A DNA stretch of 63,208 nucleotides. Source: Candidatus Saccharimonadota bacterium. GTDB lineage: Bacteria > Patescibacteriota > Saccharimonadia > Saccharimonadales > Saccharimonadaceae. This document shows, in pieces, positions 41,060 to 49,419 of this stretch. Under the pieces are notes generated by a model that worked only from the letters and a program-made list of their open reading frames with translations, was not told the DNA's origin and did not search any database. The number at the start of each line of letters is the position of its first letter. The first letter of the stretch is position 1. The position numbers and the translations under genes were made by a program. Where the stretch lies: contig JAFWHO010000001.1 in assembly GCA_017515105.1 (NCBI GenBank), positions 266,903-330,110 on the forward strand. Direction: 5' to 3'.

Positions 41060-42298
41060 ATGGATGACAACAAACGCTTTGTTACAGGCCTAGATGTCGG
41101 CACGGAGAACATTCGCGCCGTAATTGCAAGCGTCAACAAATCTGGAGAAATCGCCATAGTTGGCTACAATGAAGGCAAATCTGCCGGTATGCGAAAAGGT
41201 GTCCCTGCTAATCTTGCTGGCCCCGCTGGCGCCATCGATAGAACCTTAGGTGATGCCGAGCGTATGGGTGGTTACGATGTCCGTAGTGCGTTTGTTTCAA
41301 TCAATGGTTCAACTCTTATTTCTACTCATGTTGAGGGTATGATCGCAGTTGGCGCCGCAGAACATGAGATTAATGACGAAGATTTAGATCGCGTCGAAAG
41401 TGTCGCAGTTAGCGGCCGCATTCCGGCAAACCGCGACGTTCTAGACGTTATTCCATTAGAATATGCTTTGGATGGTCAGGGTGGCATTAAAGATCCCCTT
41501 GGTATGTCCGGTGCCCGCCTCGAGATGCGTACCAACGTTGTCTCGGCTCTAACTCCGAACTGTGAAAACCTCAAAAGATCCACCGCTGCAGCCGATGTCC
41601 AGGCCCTGCGCCTTATCCCTAGCCCAGTCGCCGCCGCTAAAGCCGTTCTTACCGAGAAGCAGAAAGAAAACGGCGTCGCCGTTGTTGATTTTGGTGCAGC
41701 CACTACTTCTATCGCTGTTTACGAAGAGGGTGATCTACAATACGTCGGCGTCATTCCGGCCGGTTCCAACAACATCACGAACGACCTCGCTATTGTTCTC
41801 GCAATCGATCCCGAACTTGCCGAAGAAATCAAAACTCGTTTCATCACCGGTGACTTTAATTCCGAAAAATCCATCGCTATCAAAGTAGGGAAGAACGGTG
41901 AACGTACCTTTGAACGCAAAGAAGTGGAAGAAGTCGTAAAGGCTCGTCTCGACGAAATCTTCGCTGAAATTCGCAAGAAACTAAAGAGCGCCCACTACGA
42001 TCAACGTCTCCCAGAAGGTATCATTCTAACAGGCGGTGGCGCCAAGATGCGCGACATCGAAGTATTTGCGAAAGACGCCCTCGAAGCCTCTGTCAAAGTC
42101 GGTACTCCGGTTGCCCTCGGCGGCGTTTCCGAATCTGTCGCAAAACCAGAATTTGCCGTAGCCATTGGTCTTGCTATTATCGCTGCAGAATCCGGTGAGC
42201 TCTCCGTTGCTACCGGTAAGAAGTCCAAGAAATCCGGCAAGAAGCCATCGGTTCCAAATCCATTGAAATTCGTCAAAAAGATCTTCTCCAAGTTCTAA
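41060..42298 (+). CDS. ftsA: Cell division protein FtsA
   Basis: Actin-like membrane tether for FtsZ, 412 residues. Phosphate-1 VTGLDVGTENIRAVIA, the 1C domain (about 85-165), phosphate-2 VAVVDFGAATTSIAVYEEG and GIILTGGGAKMRDIEVFA are all present. The C-terminus is basic and amphipathic (NPLKFVKKIFSKF), matching the membrane-targeting helix. ftsZ follows under its own promoter. The mRNA is predicted leaderless. Confidence 0.95.
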   Translation: MDDNKRFVTGLDVGTENIRAVIASVNKSGEIAIVGYNEGKSAGMRKGVPANLAGPAGAIDRTLGDAERMGGYDVRSAFVSINGSTLISTHVEGMIAVGAAEHEINDEDLDRVESVAVSGRIPANRDVLDVIPLEYALDGQGGIKDPLGMSGARLEMRTNVVSALTPNCENLKRSTAAADVQALRLIPSPVAAAKAVLTEKQKENGVAVVDFGAATTSIAVYEEGDLQYVGVIPAGSNNITNDLAIVLAIDPELAEEIKTRFITGDFNSEKSIAIKVGKNGERTFERKEVEEVVKARLDEIFAEIRKKLKSAHYDQRLPEGIILTGGGAKMRDIEVFAKDALEASVKVGTPVALGGVSESVAKPEFAVAIGLAIIAAESGELSVATGKKSKKSGKKPSVPNPLKFVKKIFSKF

Positions 42299-42321
42299 GC
42301 ACCTCCCACACCCGAAAGCCC

Positions 42322-42350
42322 TTGATTTTGGTGGCTTTTCGGTGTATACT
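42322..42350 (+). promoter_or_regulatory. Promoter of ftsZ
   Basis: TTGATT (42322-42327), a 17-base spacer and TATACT (42345-42350). The leader includes GAGGTG before the ATG at 42376, so ftsZ is leadered, unlike ftsA. Confidence 0.78.
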
Positions 42351-42375
42351 AAATCTAAAATAAAGTGAGGTGATT

Positions 42376-43542
42376 ATGCCAGAAGTTAAACCAACAGAGG
42401 TGGAAAGTAAAGCAAGTATTAAAGTAGTAGGTGTAGGTGGCGCCGGTGGTTCTGCGGTTGAGCGCATGAAAGAAGTAGGTCTTTCTGGCGTTGAATTCGT
42501 TGCAATTAACACCGATGCACAAGCCCTTCATCATTCTCCTGCCGACGTCAAAGTTCATATCGGCAAGGGTTTAGGTGCAGGTGGTGACCCTGAGAAAGGC
42601 CGCGAAGCTGCCGAAGAGGGTAGAGAAGCCATTGACAAGGCTCTAGACGGTGCCGACATGGTCTTCATTACACTCGGTGCAGGCGGTGGTACCGGTTCCG
42701 GTGCTGGTCCTATCGTAGCCGAAGAGGCCCGCAAGAAAGATATTCTGACCGTAGGTGTTGCTACTAAACCATTCACATTCGAAGGCGCTCGTCGTCGTGC
42801 TAACGCTGACGTTGCTATCGACAAATTGTCACGTCAAGTAGATGCCCTAATCACAATTCCAAATGATAGATTATTGCAAACTATTGATCCTCGCACCCCA
42901 TTACTTGAGACTTTCAAGATTGCTGACGATGTATTAAGGCAGGGTGTCCAAGGTATTTCTGAGCTTATTACTGAGCACTCACTTATCAACCTAGACTTCG
43001 CCGATGTTAAAGCCATCATGAAGAACGCCGGCTCCGCCCTCATGGGCATCGGTCGTGCTTCAGGCGAGAATCGTGCCGTTATTGCTGCTCAGCAAGCTGT
43101 CGAGTCACCACTTATCGAAGTCAAGATCGAAGGTGCCCGTGGCGTACTATTTAGCGTCGCTGGTGGTTATGATATGTCCATGAGCGAAATTCAAGAGGCG
43201 GCCGAGGTTATTACTGGAGCTGTTTCACCTGACGCTAACATTATCTTCGGTGCGTCTATCCGTCCAGAACTAGAAGACGAGATCGTTGTTACCGTGGTTG
43301 CTACTGGATTTGACTCTGATTACTACAACGAGCCAGAGCTAGACGAAACCCCAGTATCTACTGTCGAGAACGAAAAACCAGCCGCTGAACCTAAAGATTT
43401 CGCTCTTGAGAACAAATCCAACATGTGGGATTCTATCAAGCACGAACCCGAACCAGAAGAAACACCAGCTCTTAGCGAGGAAGAGGATATGGATGTCCCG
43501 CCTTCCCTGAGAGATCGTCTTAAAAACCGCAAAAAGAAATAA
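42376..43542 (+). CDS. ftsZ: Cell division GTPase FtsZ
   Basis: Tubulin-like GTPase of the Z ring, 388 residues. KVVGVGGAGGSAVERM, the tubulin signature GGGTGSG (103-109), the T7 loop NLDFADVKAIM, and an acidic linker rich in E and P lead to the C-terminal DVPPSLRDRLKNRKKK, which matches the conserved FtsA-binding tail. The ATG at 42376 is preferred to the GTG at 42370, which overlaps the ribosome site. Confidence 0.96.
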   Translation: MPEVKPTEVESKASIKVVGVGGAGGSAVERMKEVGLSGVEFVAINTDAQALHHSPADVKVHIGKGLGAGGDPEKGREAAEEGREAIDKALDGADMVFITLGAGGGTGSGAGPIVAEEARKKDILTVGVATKPFTFEGARRRANADVAIDKLSRQVDALITIPNDRLLQTIDPRTPLLETFKIADDVLRQGVQGISELITEHSLINLDFADVKAIMKNAGSALMGIGRASGENRAVIAAQQAVESPLIEVKIEGARGVLFSVAGGYDMSMSEIQEAAEVITGAVSPDANIIFGASIRPELEDEIVVTVVATGFDSDYYNEPELDETPVSTVENEKPAAEPKDFALENKSNMWDSIKHEPEPEETPALSEEEDMDVPPSLRDRLKNRKKK

Positions 43543-43558
43543 ATAAGGCAAAGCGCGG

Positions 43559-44011
43559 ATGGAACGACAGTTTAGAATCGGAGATAGCAAAGTTCTAGAA
43601 AGCCGCGAGACGGTAGACGGCACCATGATTCGACGCCGCCGTGAATCGAGCGACGGCCATCGTTTTACCACCTACGAACGCATCGAAATGCCCCAGCTTA
43701 CCGTCATAAAGCGTAGTGGCAATAAAGAGATCTATGACCGCGACAAGCTTCTTCTAGCTGTCAAACGCAGCGTTGGTAAATTCTTCAACTCCGAGCTCGA
43801 AATTGAAGAAGTAGTCAACCGCGCCTCTGATATTCTATATTCTTATAATACTGACCAAATCACCAGCAAGCAAATCGGTGAAGCCGTCTTGGACGTTCTT
43901 GCTGATGTTAATCAGGTTGCTTACGTTCGTTTTGCCAGCGTCTTTCGCGAATTCAAAACCCTAGATGACTTTGAAAACATTCTAAAAGAGCAAAAAAAGA
44001 AACGAAGCTAA
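43559..44011 (+). CDS. nrdR: NrdR-like transcription regulator, zinc ribbon cysteines lost
   Basis: NrdR represses ribonucleotide reductase genes using a zinc ribbon for DNA and an ATP-cone for nucleotide sensing. The ATP-cone is intact (VIKRSGNKEIYDRDKLLLAVKRSV to AYVRFASVFREFKTLDDF). The N-terminal 45 residues align with the ribbon (DSKVLESRETVDGTMIRRRRE, HRFTTYERIE), but no cysteine remains: Arg3 and Arg6 stand where the first pair should be, and the ECxxC pair has become ESSDGH. DNA binding without zinc, or loss of binding, is possible. It lies 17 bases after ftsZ. Confidence 0.88.
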   Translation: MERQFRIGDSKVLESRETVDGTMIRRRRESSDGHRFTTYERIEMPQLTVIKRSGNKEIYDRDKLLLAVKRSVGKFFNSELEIEEVVNRASDILYSYNTDQITSKQIGEAVLDVLADVNQVAYVRFASVFREFKTLDDFENILKEQKKKRS

Positions 44012-44034
44012 CAATTAAAAGGGAAGGGAAAACT

Positions 44035-44289
44035 ATGAGAGTTGTATGTGTCTATAGAGATAACCAGGATTATTCAAGATCGGTTAACGATTGGATCGAA
44101 AATGTTCGTCGTCAAACCGGCCGGGAGATTGAAACCATGGACCCAGACACTAACACTGGTTTCTGCGAGGCATATGACATAGTTGAATACCCTACCATCC
44201 TAGCCCTCGGTGAAAATGGTGATGTTCGTGCATCATGGCGAGGCCCGAGCTTGCCACTCATCAACGAAGTACTATATTATATGGTATAA
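44035..44289 (+). CDS. Thioredoxin-fold-like small protein without CxxC
   Basis: An 84-residue protein. MRVVCVYRDNQDYSRSVNDWIENV, the central EIETMDPDTNTGFCEAYDIVEYPTILAL (with the cis-Pro-type EYPT) and DVRASWRG suggest a thioredoxin fold. The redox CxxC is replaced by a DYSRS segment, so oxidoreductase activity is unlikely. A strong purine-rich ribosome site (AAGGGAAGGG) precedes it. Its stop codon lies inside the mscS -10 box. Confidence 0.7.
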   Translation: MRVVCVYRDNQDYSRSVNDWIENVRRQTGREIETMDPDTNTGFCEAYDIVEYPTILALGENGDVRASWRGPSLPLINEVLYYMV

Positions 44290-44290
44290 T
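44285..44290 (+). promoter_or_regulatory. -10 box of mscS, overlapping the upstream stop
   Basis: TATAAT whose TAA is the stop of the thioredoxin-like gene. Six bases to the ATG at 44297. Confidence 0.72.
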
Positions 44291-44296
44291 AAACAT

Positions 44297-45097
44297 ATGG
44301 ATTTTATTAGGGATATTGTAGAAAATGTATGGGTTAGACGCTGTTTTTGGTCAGCAATCGTTATTCTAATAAGCATCTTGATCTACGTCATTATCTCTAG
44401 GTTTTTGACCAGAAAAGAGAAGAAGAATTCTAAAATTCTCTCTAATAAACAGAATAAAACCTTCATCCGCATGCTAAAGAGTATCGTGGGGTATACTTTG
44501 AGCATCTTTACGTTGTTAGTTATTCTTCAAGTCTTTGGCGTCAATGTCACTTCTATGCTTGCCGGTGTAGGCATTGTCAGTATTGTCATCGGCCTTGCGC
44601 TGCAGGATGCATTGAAAGACATCTTCCGTGGCTTTGAGATCATCTCCGACAATTACTATAGCATTGGTGACGTTATCAAATACGGTGACAACACCGGCCA
44701 GGTTCAATCCATTAGCCTTCGCACCACTAAAATCCAAGACATCAACACAATGAATATTGTATCCATTGCTAACCGTAACATTGACCAGGTCGAGGTTCTT
44801 TCTGGCAATATTTATATCCCTATTCCACTCCCCTACGACCTCAAGGTTAAAGACGCCGAAGCGATTATGGGAGAAATAATTAAGACTCTAGAGAAGGAAG
44901 AAACTATTAAGAGTGTTAGATACCAGGGGATCAACGCCTTTTCGGACTCCTCACTTAATTACCAAATAGTTGTCACCTGCGACCCCATGAATCAGCTCCA
45001 AGTCCGTCGCGACGCCCTGAAGACCATCGTCCTAACGCTCGAAGAGCACAAGCTCAGCATCCCATACCCTCAGCTCGACATCCACACCAAAAAATAA
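44297..45097 (+). CDS. mscS: Small-conductance mechanosensitive channel MscS family
   Basis: A 266-residue channel with TM1 (about 12-34), TM2 (about 60-80) and the pore helix TM3 (VTSMLAGVGIVSIVIGLALQDALKDIFRGFEIISDNYYSIGDVI). The beta domain motif LRTTKIQDINTMNIVSIANRNI follows. The cytoplasmic cage is present and complete. The ATG at 44297 is chosen because the longer reading frame from 44210 would overlap the preceding gene and place the -10 box inside the gene. Confidence 0.92.
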   Translation: MDFIRDIVENVWVRRCFWSAIVILISILIYVIISRFLTRKEKKNSKILSNKQNKTFIRMLKSIVGYTLSIFTLLVILQVFGVNVTSMLAGVGIVSIVIGLALQDALKDIFRGFEIISDNYYSIGDVIKYGDNTGQVQSISLRTTKIQDINTMNIVSIANRNIDQVEVLSGNIYIPIPLPYDLKVKDAEAIMGEIIKTLEKEETIKSVRYQGINAFSDSSLNYQIVVTCDPMNQLQVRRDALKTIVLTLEEHKLSIPYPQLDIHTKK

Positions 45098-45135
45098 CCA
45101 GCGGACCCCCTCTGGCCATTTTTTGGTTAATATGT

Positions 45136-45311
45136 TAAAATGAAAAAAAGCGTTAGAGCAGCTATCACCTGCGAGCTGGCGGAAGAAAGGGAATCAACCC
45201 GATTAGACCCGCCCGTGAATCCGCGTAAGAGACAAATTAAGTGTCGGCATTAGCCGGAAATTGGATGGTACCGCTCATCATGAGTTCCAATGGTTAACAT
45301 TGGAATTTTTT
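45136..45311 (+). promoter_or_regulatory. Isoleucine T-box riboswitch upstream of ileS
   Basis: A weak -10 (TAAAAT, 45136-45141) precedes a structured leader. The GCAG/CTGC stem carries ATC at 45164-45166, the likely Ile specifier, followed by A. Further stems GGCGG/CCGCC (45178-45213) and CGGC/GCCG (45245-45256) follow. The T-box motif GGATGGTACCGC is at 45263-45274, and its TGGT matches a tRNA ending ACCA. ATTGGA before it can pair with TTCCAAT to form the antiterminator. The competing terminator TTCCAATG/CATTGGAA (45285-45305) ends in T6. Uncharged tRNA-Ile should therefore allow read-through. Confidence 0.85.
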
Positions 45312-45326
45312 AATGAAAGGAGCGAT

Positions 45327-48323
45327 ATGAAATACCAAGCCGGCCAAAGAAGAAAAGCCGCCGAATACGAAAAAGCCGTTTCGGAGTGGTGGCAAAAAAA
45401 CAAGGTTTTCGAACAATCTATTGAAAACAGACCAGTCGACAAATCTTTTGTTTTTTATGATGGCCCGCCGTTCATTACCGGTAATCCGCACCACGGTACT
45501 CTTCTAAGCTCCGTTGTCAAAGACGCCGTCCCGCGCTACTGGACCATGAATGGATATCGCGTCGAACGCCGTTGGGGCTGGGACTGCCACGGTTTGCCAG
45601 CCGAGAATTTTGTTGAAAAACAGCTTGGTATTACTGATCGTCGCGACATCGGCACTAAATGGACTCTTGAGGACTATATCTTAAAAGCTCGCGAATCCAT
45701 GGTAGAGAACTCCGAAACCTGGCAAAGCACCATCAACCGTGTCGGCCGCTGGGTTGATCTCGATAACTGCTACCGCACCATGAATAAAGATTTTATGGAA
45801 TCCGTTTGGTGGGCTTTCAAACAACTCTACGATGCCGGTAAAATTTACGAAGGTCGTAAAGTCTTGATGTATGATACCAAATTTGCTACACCTGTTTCCA
45901 AAGCTGAAGTCACCATGGATAACGACGCTTACCAGACTGTCACCGATCCTAGTGCATATGTCAAGTTTAGACTGGTAGATTTAGAGGATAACCTTTCATC
46001 TATCTCTGAATCTACCTATCTCCTCGCCTGGACCACTACCCCTTGGACCCTGCCAGCCAATATGTGTCTTGCTATCAATCCTGAGTTAGACTATGGTGTC
46101 TACGACGTCGATGGCGAGAGATTTATCCTAGCCGTGGACCGCGCCAAAGTTCTATTCGAAGGCAAAAAACCAGAAAAAGCCTTCAAAGGTACAGCCCTTG
46201 TCGGCAAAAAATACCAGCCGATCATCGAGGTAGCTGACGGTCTTTACGACCTCGGCCTCAGAGGCGACGACGGTACGATCGAGCGAAAGGACACCTACAC
46301 TGTGCTCCCAGCCGACTTTGTCTCGTCCGAAGAGGGTACCGGTATTGTTCACTGCGCCCCTGCCTACGGTGAGGACGACTACTCATTAACGAACAAATAC
46401 GAACTAGATTTTGTCGACTGCCTAGACGAGAACGGATATTATTTGCCAGAGATGGCCGATAAGCTCCACGCTCTTGGCGTCCGCGATACCGACGAGCACG
46501 GCATCCAAATCTGGGCCGCCAACAAATTCATCGCCAAATGCCTAGAACAAGAGGGAATCATCTACAAAATCGACTATATCCAGCACGAATATCCGTTTAA
46601 CCCTCGCAGCAAAGAGCGCATCATGTACCGCGCATTCCCGAGCTGGTTCTTCGATATAGAAGGCCAAAAACAAATGATGCTTGACGAAAACGAGAACATC
46701 AACTGGTTCCCGAGCCATTTGAAGCACGGCCGCTTCGCTAAAAACATCGAGGCTGCCCCCGACTGGAATCTGTCGCGTGACCGCTTCTGGGCCACTGCTA
46801 TGCCGGTCTGGAAGGGCGACAAAGGCTCCGTTAAGGTCGTCGGCTCCTATGCCGAGCTAAAAGAGCTCTCCGGCAAGGAATTAGAGGACTACCACCGCCC
46901 TTGGGTTGATGAAATTGAATTCGACATCGATGGCGAACACTTCACTCGCATCGAGAAGGTCCTAGACTGCTGGTTCGAATCTGGCTCCATGCCGTTCGCC
47001 CAGCTACATTATCCTTTCGAAAACAAAGAGAAATTCGAACGAAATTACCCCGCCGATTTCATCGTAGAATATGTCGGCCAGGTTCGCGCTTGGTTCTACT
47101 ACGTCCACGCTGTTAATACTGCATTGGCTAGTATCGGCGCCTTCGGCGAAAAGGCCAAAAAAGGCCCTAAGAACGCTTACAAAAACGTCATCACCACAGG
47201 CACTCTAGCCGGCAACGATGGCCGCAAAATGAGTAAATCTCTCGGCAACTACACCGATCCAAATGAACTCATGGACCAATTTTCTGCCGACGCTTACCGC
47301 TTCTTGCTCCTCTCAAGTCCAGTCATGTCAGGCGAGGACTTTACTATGCTTGATAAGGACGTTTCCGACGTCAACCGCAAGCTCGCTATGGTCTGGAACG
47401 TTTACGACTTCTTTACTACCTACGCCGAACTCGAAGGGCTAGGCCCTGAAGATTTCGACGACACTAAGGACGCGGAAAAACAGGGCTTCACAGGCCTCGA
47501 TAACCCTCTAGACATCTGGATCATCTCTCGAGTATTCCAACTCCGCGACAGCATCACGGAGGGCATGAATGAATACAATATTCCAAAAGCCCTTGAGCCA
47601 GTACTCCCGTTTATCGACGACCTCAGCAACTGGTTCGTCCGCCGCTCTCGCCGCCGCTTCAGCAAGAACGATAACGCAGCCGACAAATATCAGGCGTTCT
47701 CCACGCTAGGGTATGTGTTAACTTATTTATCCAAGCTTCTTGCACCATTTACTCCGTTCCTCGCCGAGGAACTGTACCAAAAGATGACTTTGACGACTAA
47801 CTCAGTCCACCTTCTTGACTGGCCTAAGACAGGCGTTATCGACACAGAAGTTCTAGATAACATGGCCAGAACCCGCCAGATTATCACCGACGCCTTGGCT
47901 CTCAGGATGCAAAAATCCGACACCGAGGATCAGATCAAAATCCGCCAGCCATTAAGCTCGCTCACCTATGACGGCGACAAACTCGACGACTTCTATGAAC
48001 AGATCATCGCCGACGAAGTCAATGTAAAAAAGGTTACAAATGGTAAAGAGCTCGCTCTCGATAAGACTCTAACCGAGGAGCTCCTAGAAGAGGGAAGGGC
48101 CCGCGAGATCATTCGCGCCGTCCAGGCCGCCCGTAAACACGCCGGCCTGCGCCAAGACGACCAGATTAAGCTATCACTCACTTGCGGCCTCCCAGCAGGC
48201 TATGAGGACCTCATTAAGTCCGAAGTTGGCGCCGCCGACATAGATAAGGACCAGAACTACGCCCACGACGAGGTCGCCAAGGTAAACGGCGAGAACATCA
48301 CTATCTCACTCGAAAAAGCCTAA
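45327..48323 (+). CDS. ileS: Isoleucyl-tRNA synthetase, type-2-like
   Basis: Class I synthetase of 998 residues. HIGH-type motif in GPPFITGNPHHGTLLSS, editing domain LAWTTTPWTLPANMCLAINP and EEGTGIVHCAPAYGEDDY, and KMSKS in NDGRKMSKSLGNY. The region HEYPFNPRSKERIMYRAFPSWF resembles the eukaryote-like type 2 form. The CP1 zinc cysteines of type 1 enzymes are absent. Type 2 enzymes often tolerate mupirocin. The true start is the ATG at 45327 after AAAGGAG; the open frame upstream from 45261 runs through the T-box and is not coding. Confidence 0.94.
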   Translation: MKYQAGQRRKAAEYEKAVSEWWQKNKVFEQSIENRPVDKSFVFYDGPPFITGNPHHGTLLSSVVKDAVPRYWTMNGYRVERRWGWDCHGLPAENFVEKQLGITDRRDIGTKWTLEDYILKARESMVENSETWQSTINRVGRWVDLDNCYRTMNKDFMESVWWAFKQLYDAGKIYEGRKVLMYDTKFATPVSKAEVTMDNDAYQTVTDPSAYVKFRLVDLEDNLSSISESTYLLAWTTTPWTLPANMCLAINPELDYGVYDVDGERFILAVDRAKVLFEGKKPEKAFKGTALVGKKYQPIIEVADGLYDLGLRGDDGTIERKDTYTVLPADFVSSEEGTGIVHCAPAYGEDDYSLTNKYELDFVDCLDENGYYLPEMADKLHALGVRDTDEHGIQIWAANKFIAKCLEQEGIIYKIDYIQHEYPFNPRSKERIMYRAFPSWFFDIEGQKQMMLDENENINWFPSHLKHGRFAKNIEAAPDWNLSRDRFWATAMPVWKGDKGSVKVVGSYAELKELSGKELEDYHRPWVDEIEFDIDGEHFTRIEKVLDCWFESGSMPFAQLHYPFENKEKFERNYPADFIVEYVGQVRAWFYYVHAVNTALASIGAFGEKAKKGPKNAYKNVITTGTLAGNDGRKMSKSLGNYTDPNELMDQFSADAYRFLLLSSPVMSGEDFTMLDKDVSDVNRKLAMVWNVYDFFTTYAELEGLGPEDFDDTKDAEKQGFTGLDNPLDIWIISRVFQLRDSITEGMNEYNIPKALEPVLPFIDDLSNWFVRRSRRRFSKNDNAADKYQAFSTLGYVLTYLSKLLAPFTPFLAEELYQKMTLTTNSVHLLDWPKTGVIDTEVLDNMARTRQIITDALALRMQKSDTEDQIKIRQPLSSLTYDGDKLDDFYEQIIADEVNVKKVTNGKELALDKTLTEELLEEGRAREIIRAVQAARKHAGLRQDDQIKLSLTCGLPAGYEDLIKSEVGAADIDKDQNYAHDEVAKVNGENITISLEKA

Positions 48324-48379
48324 ATAGGCCTAGGTGGGCGCCAGCAGGGCACTAAATAGCGCGGCCAGCGCCCACATAT

Positions 48380-48412
48380 AACACGTGGCTAAGCACAAGC
48401 CACGTGTTTTTT
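48380..48412 (+). terminator. Terminator after ileS
   Basis: Stem ACACGTGGCT / AGCCACGTGT with a 7-base loop and T6. Confidence 0.9.
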
Positions 48413-48482
48413 GTATAAAAAACTATTGCAGAATTTACCTCTGTTAATTTGACAAAATATCAAAAAATTAGCATAAACAGTA

Positions 48483-48511
48483 TTGACAAATTTCGCATTG
48501 TGTGCTATACT
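48483..48511 (+). promoter_or_regulatory. Consensus promoter of the small gene at 48593
   Basis: TTGACA (48483-48488), a 17-base spacer and TATACT (48506-48511) with TGTGC before it. The leader of about 75 bases is A/C-rich, with one small hairpin GTTAGAA/TTCTAAC, and ends in AAGGAAAAAT. Confidence 0.82.
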
Positions 48512-48592
48512 CAAAACAAGTTAGAACACAAAATAAAAATTCTAACAAACAAAAACAAAAATAATAAAATAACAAAAACAAAAAGGAAAAAT

Positions 48593-48823
48593 ATGGAAAA
48601 AGACAGAACGTATAAAAAGGTCGAAAAAGAAAAAGGCATGGAGTGGGAAAACGATAGCGATGTTTTCTATATTCCATATTACAAGGAGGGAGAATTCATA
48701 TCGCCAAAGGAGGTGTCTAAAAAATCCATCGAAAAAATTAAAAACGCAAAAATCTTTGCAAAACGTGGACATGTGGCACGCTTGGCATTTAAGAGAAACA
48801 GCAAAGATTTATTAGCAGCCTAA
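48593..48823 (+). CDS. Small charged protein of unknown function
   Basis: I do not recognise this 76-residue protein. It is rich in Lys and Glu: a charged start (MEKDRTYKKVEKEKGMEWENDSD), an aromatic segment VFYIPYYKEGEF, then a basic helical end with GHVARLAFKRNSKDLLAA. No membrane helix or cysteine is present. The ATG at 48593 follows AAGGAAAAAT; the frame is open further upstream but that part is the A-rich leader. A consensus promoter and long leader suggest strong or regulated expression. Confidence 0.68.
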   Translation: MEKDRTYKKVEKEKGMEWENDSDVFYIPYYKEGEFISPKEVSKKSIEKIKNAKIFAKRGHVARLAFKRNSKDLLAA

Positions 48824-48954
48824 CCATATTTTTCCAAATAACCAAAAGAAAGGAAAAACTACCGATGTAAGACGTGTAACAAAAACAAAAACAATATAAA
48901 TCATCAACAGGAGAAGCTGCCTATACGATAGACAAAACTAACCATAAATTACGC

Positions 48955-48983
48955 AAAAAACCGAACATCTCGTTCGGTTTTTT
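48955..48983 (+). terminator. Terminator after the 48593 gene
   Basis: Stem AAAAAACCGAAC / GTTCGGTTTTTT with loop ATCTC, symmetric and usable from either strand. Between 48824 and 48954 I see no gene. Confidence 0.88.
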
Positions 48984-49007
48984 GTCGCTCTGAGTCCGAA
49001 ATAAAAG

Positions 49008-49055
49008 TTGACCAAGAAAACCGATTATGCTAAACTTTAAACCAGAAAGGTCAAC
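49008..49055 (+). promoter_or_regulatory. Promoter and inverted repeat before the envelope operon
   Basis: TTGACC (49008-49013), a 17-base spacer and TGCTAAACT with the -10 TAAACT at 49031-49036. GTTGACC (49007-49013) and GGTCAAC (49049-49055) form an inverted repeat around the promoter and could be an operator or an mRNA-leader stem. Confidence 0.6.
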
Positions 49056-49080
49056 AATATCAAATTAACAAAAGGCTTCC

Positions 49081-49419
49081 ATGGACAATTATCTTCTCGA
49101 TCGCGAAACGTTGGAAAAAATCGTTGACGGCATCATGTCAGCGAAAGAGGCTGAGGCACCCTCCTCGCAAAACGCCGAAGAAAAAAGCGCTCTTCGCGAA
49201 GAATACATCAAACAATTAGACGACAAAATCGCCACCGCGGTTTTTAGCTCTCTAAACAACCAACAACTACAAGAAATCAAGCAACTATTCAACAGGGAAG
49301 ATAGTTCGCCTGAGTCTTTTGAGCAATTCTTTAAAAACGCCGGAATCAATGTCGAAAAAATCATCACCGACACTGCAATGGATTTTAAAGATGAAATCTC
49401 AGGAGGCATTAATGTCTAG
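49081..49419 (+). CDS. DUF5663-like small protein
   Basis: A 112-residue acidic helical protein. NYLLDRETLEKIVDGIM, EYIKQLDDKIATAVFSSLNNQQLQEIKQLF and SFEQFFKNAGINVEKIITDTAMDFKDE resemble small CPR proteins annotated DUF5663. Function is unknown. It is the first gene of a three-gene unit leading to an LPNTG surface protein and overlaps the next gene by 8 bases. Confidence 0.65.
   Translation: MDNYLLDRETLEKIVDGIMSAKEAEAPSSQNAEEKSALREEYIKQLDDKIATAVFSSLNNQQLQEIKQLFNREDSSPESFEQFFKNAGINVEKIITDTAMDFKDEISGGINV

Noticed and set aside
45261-45326. N-terminal extension of ileS starting at a TTG
   Set aside because: The stretch is the T-box core and terminator; the ATG at 45327 has a Shine-Dalgarno and fits the family start.
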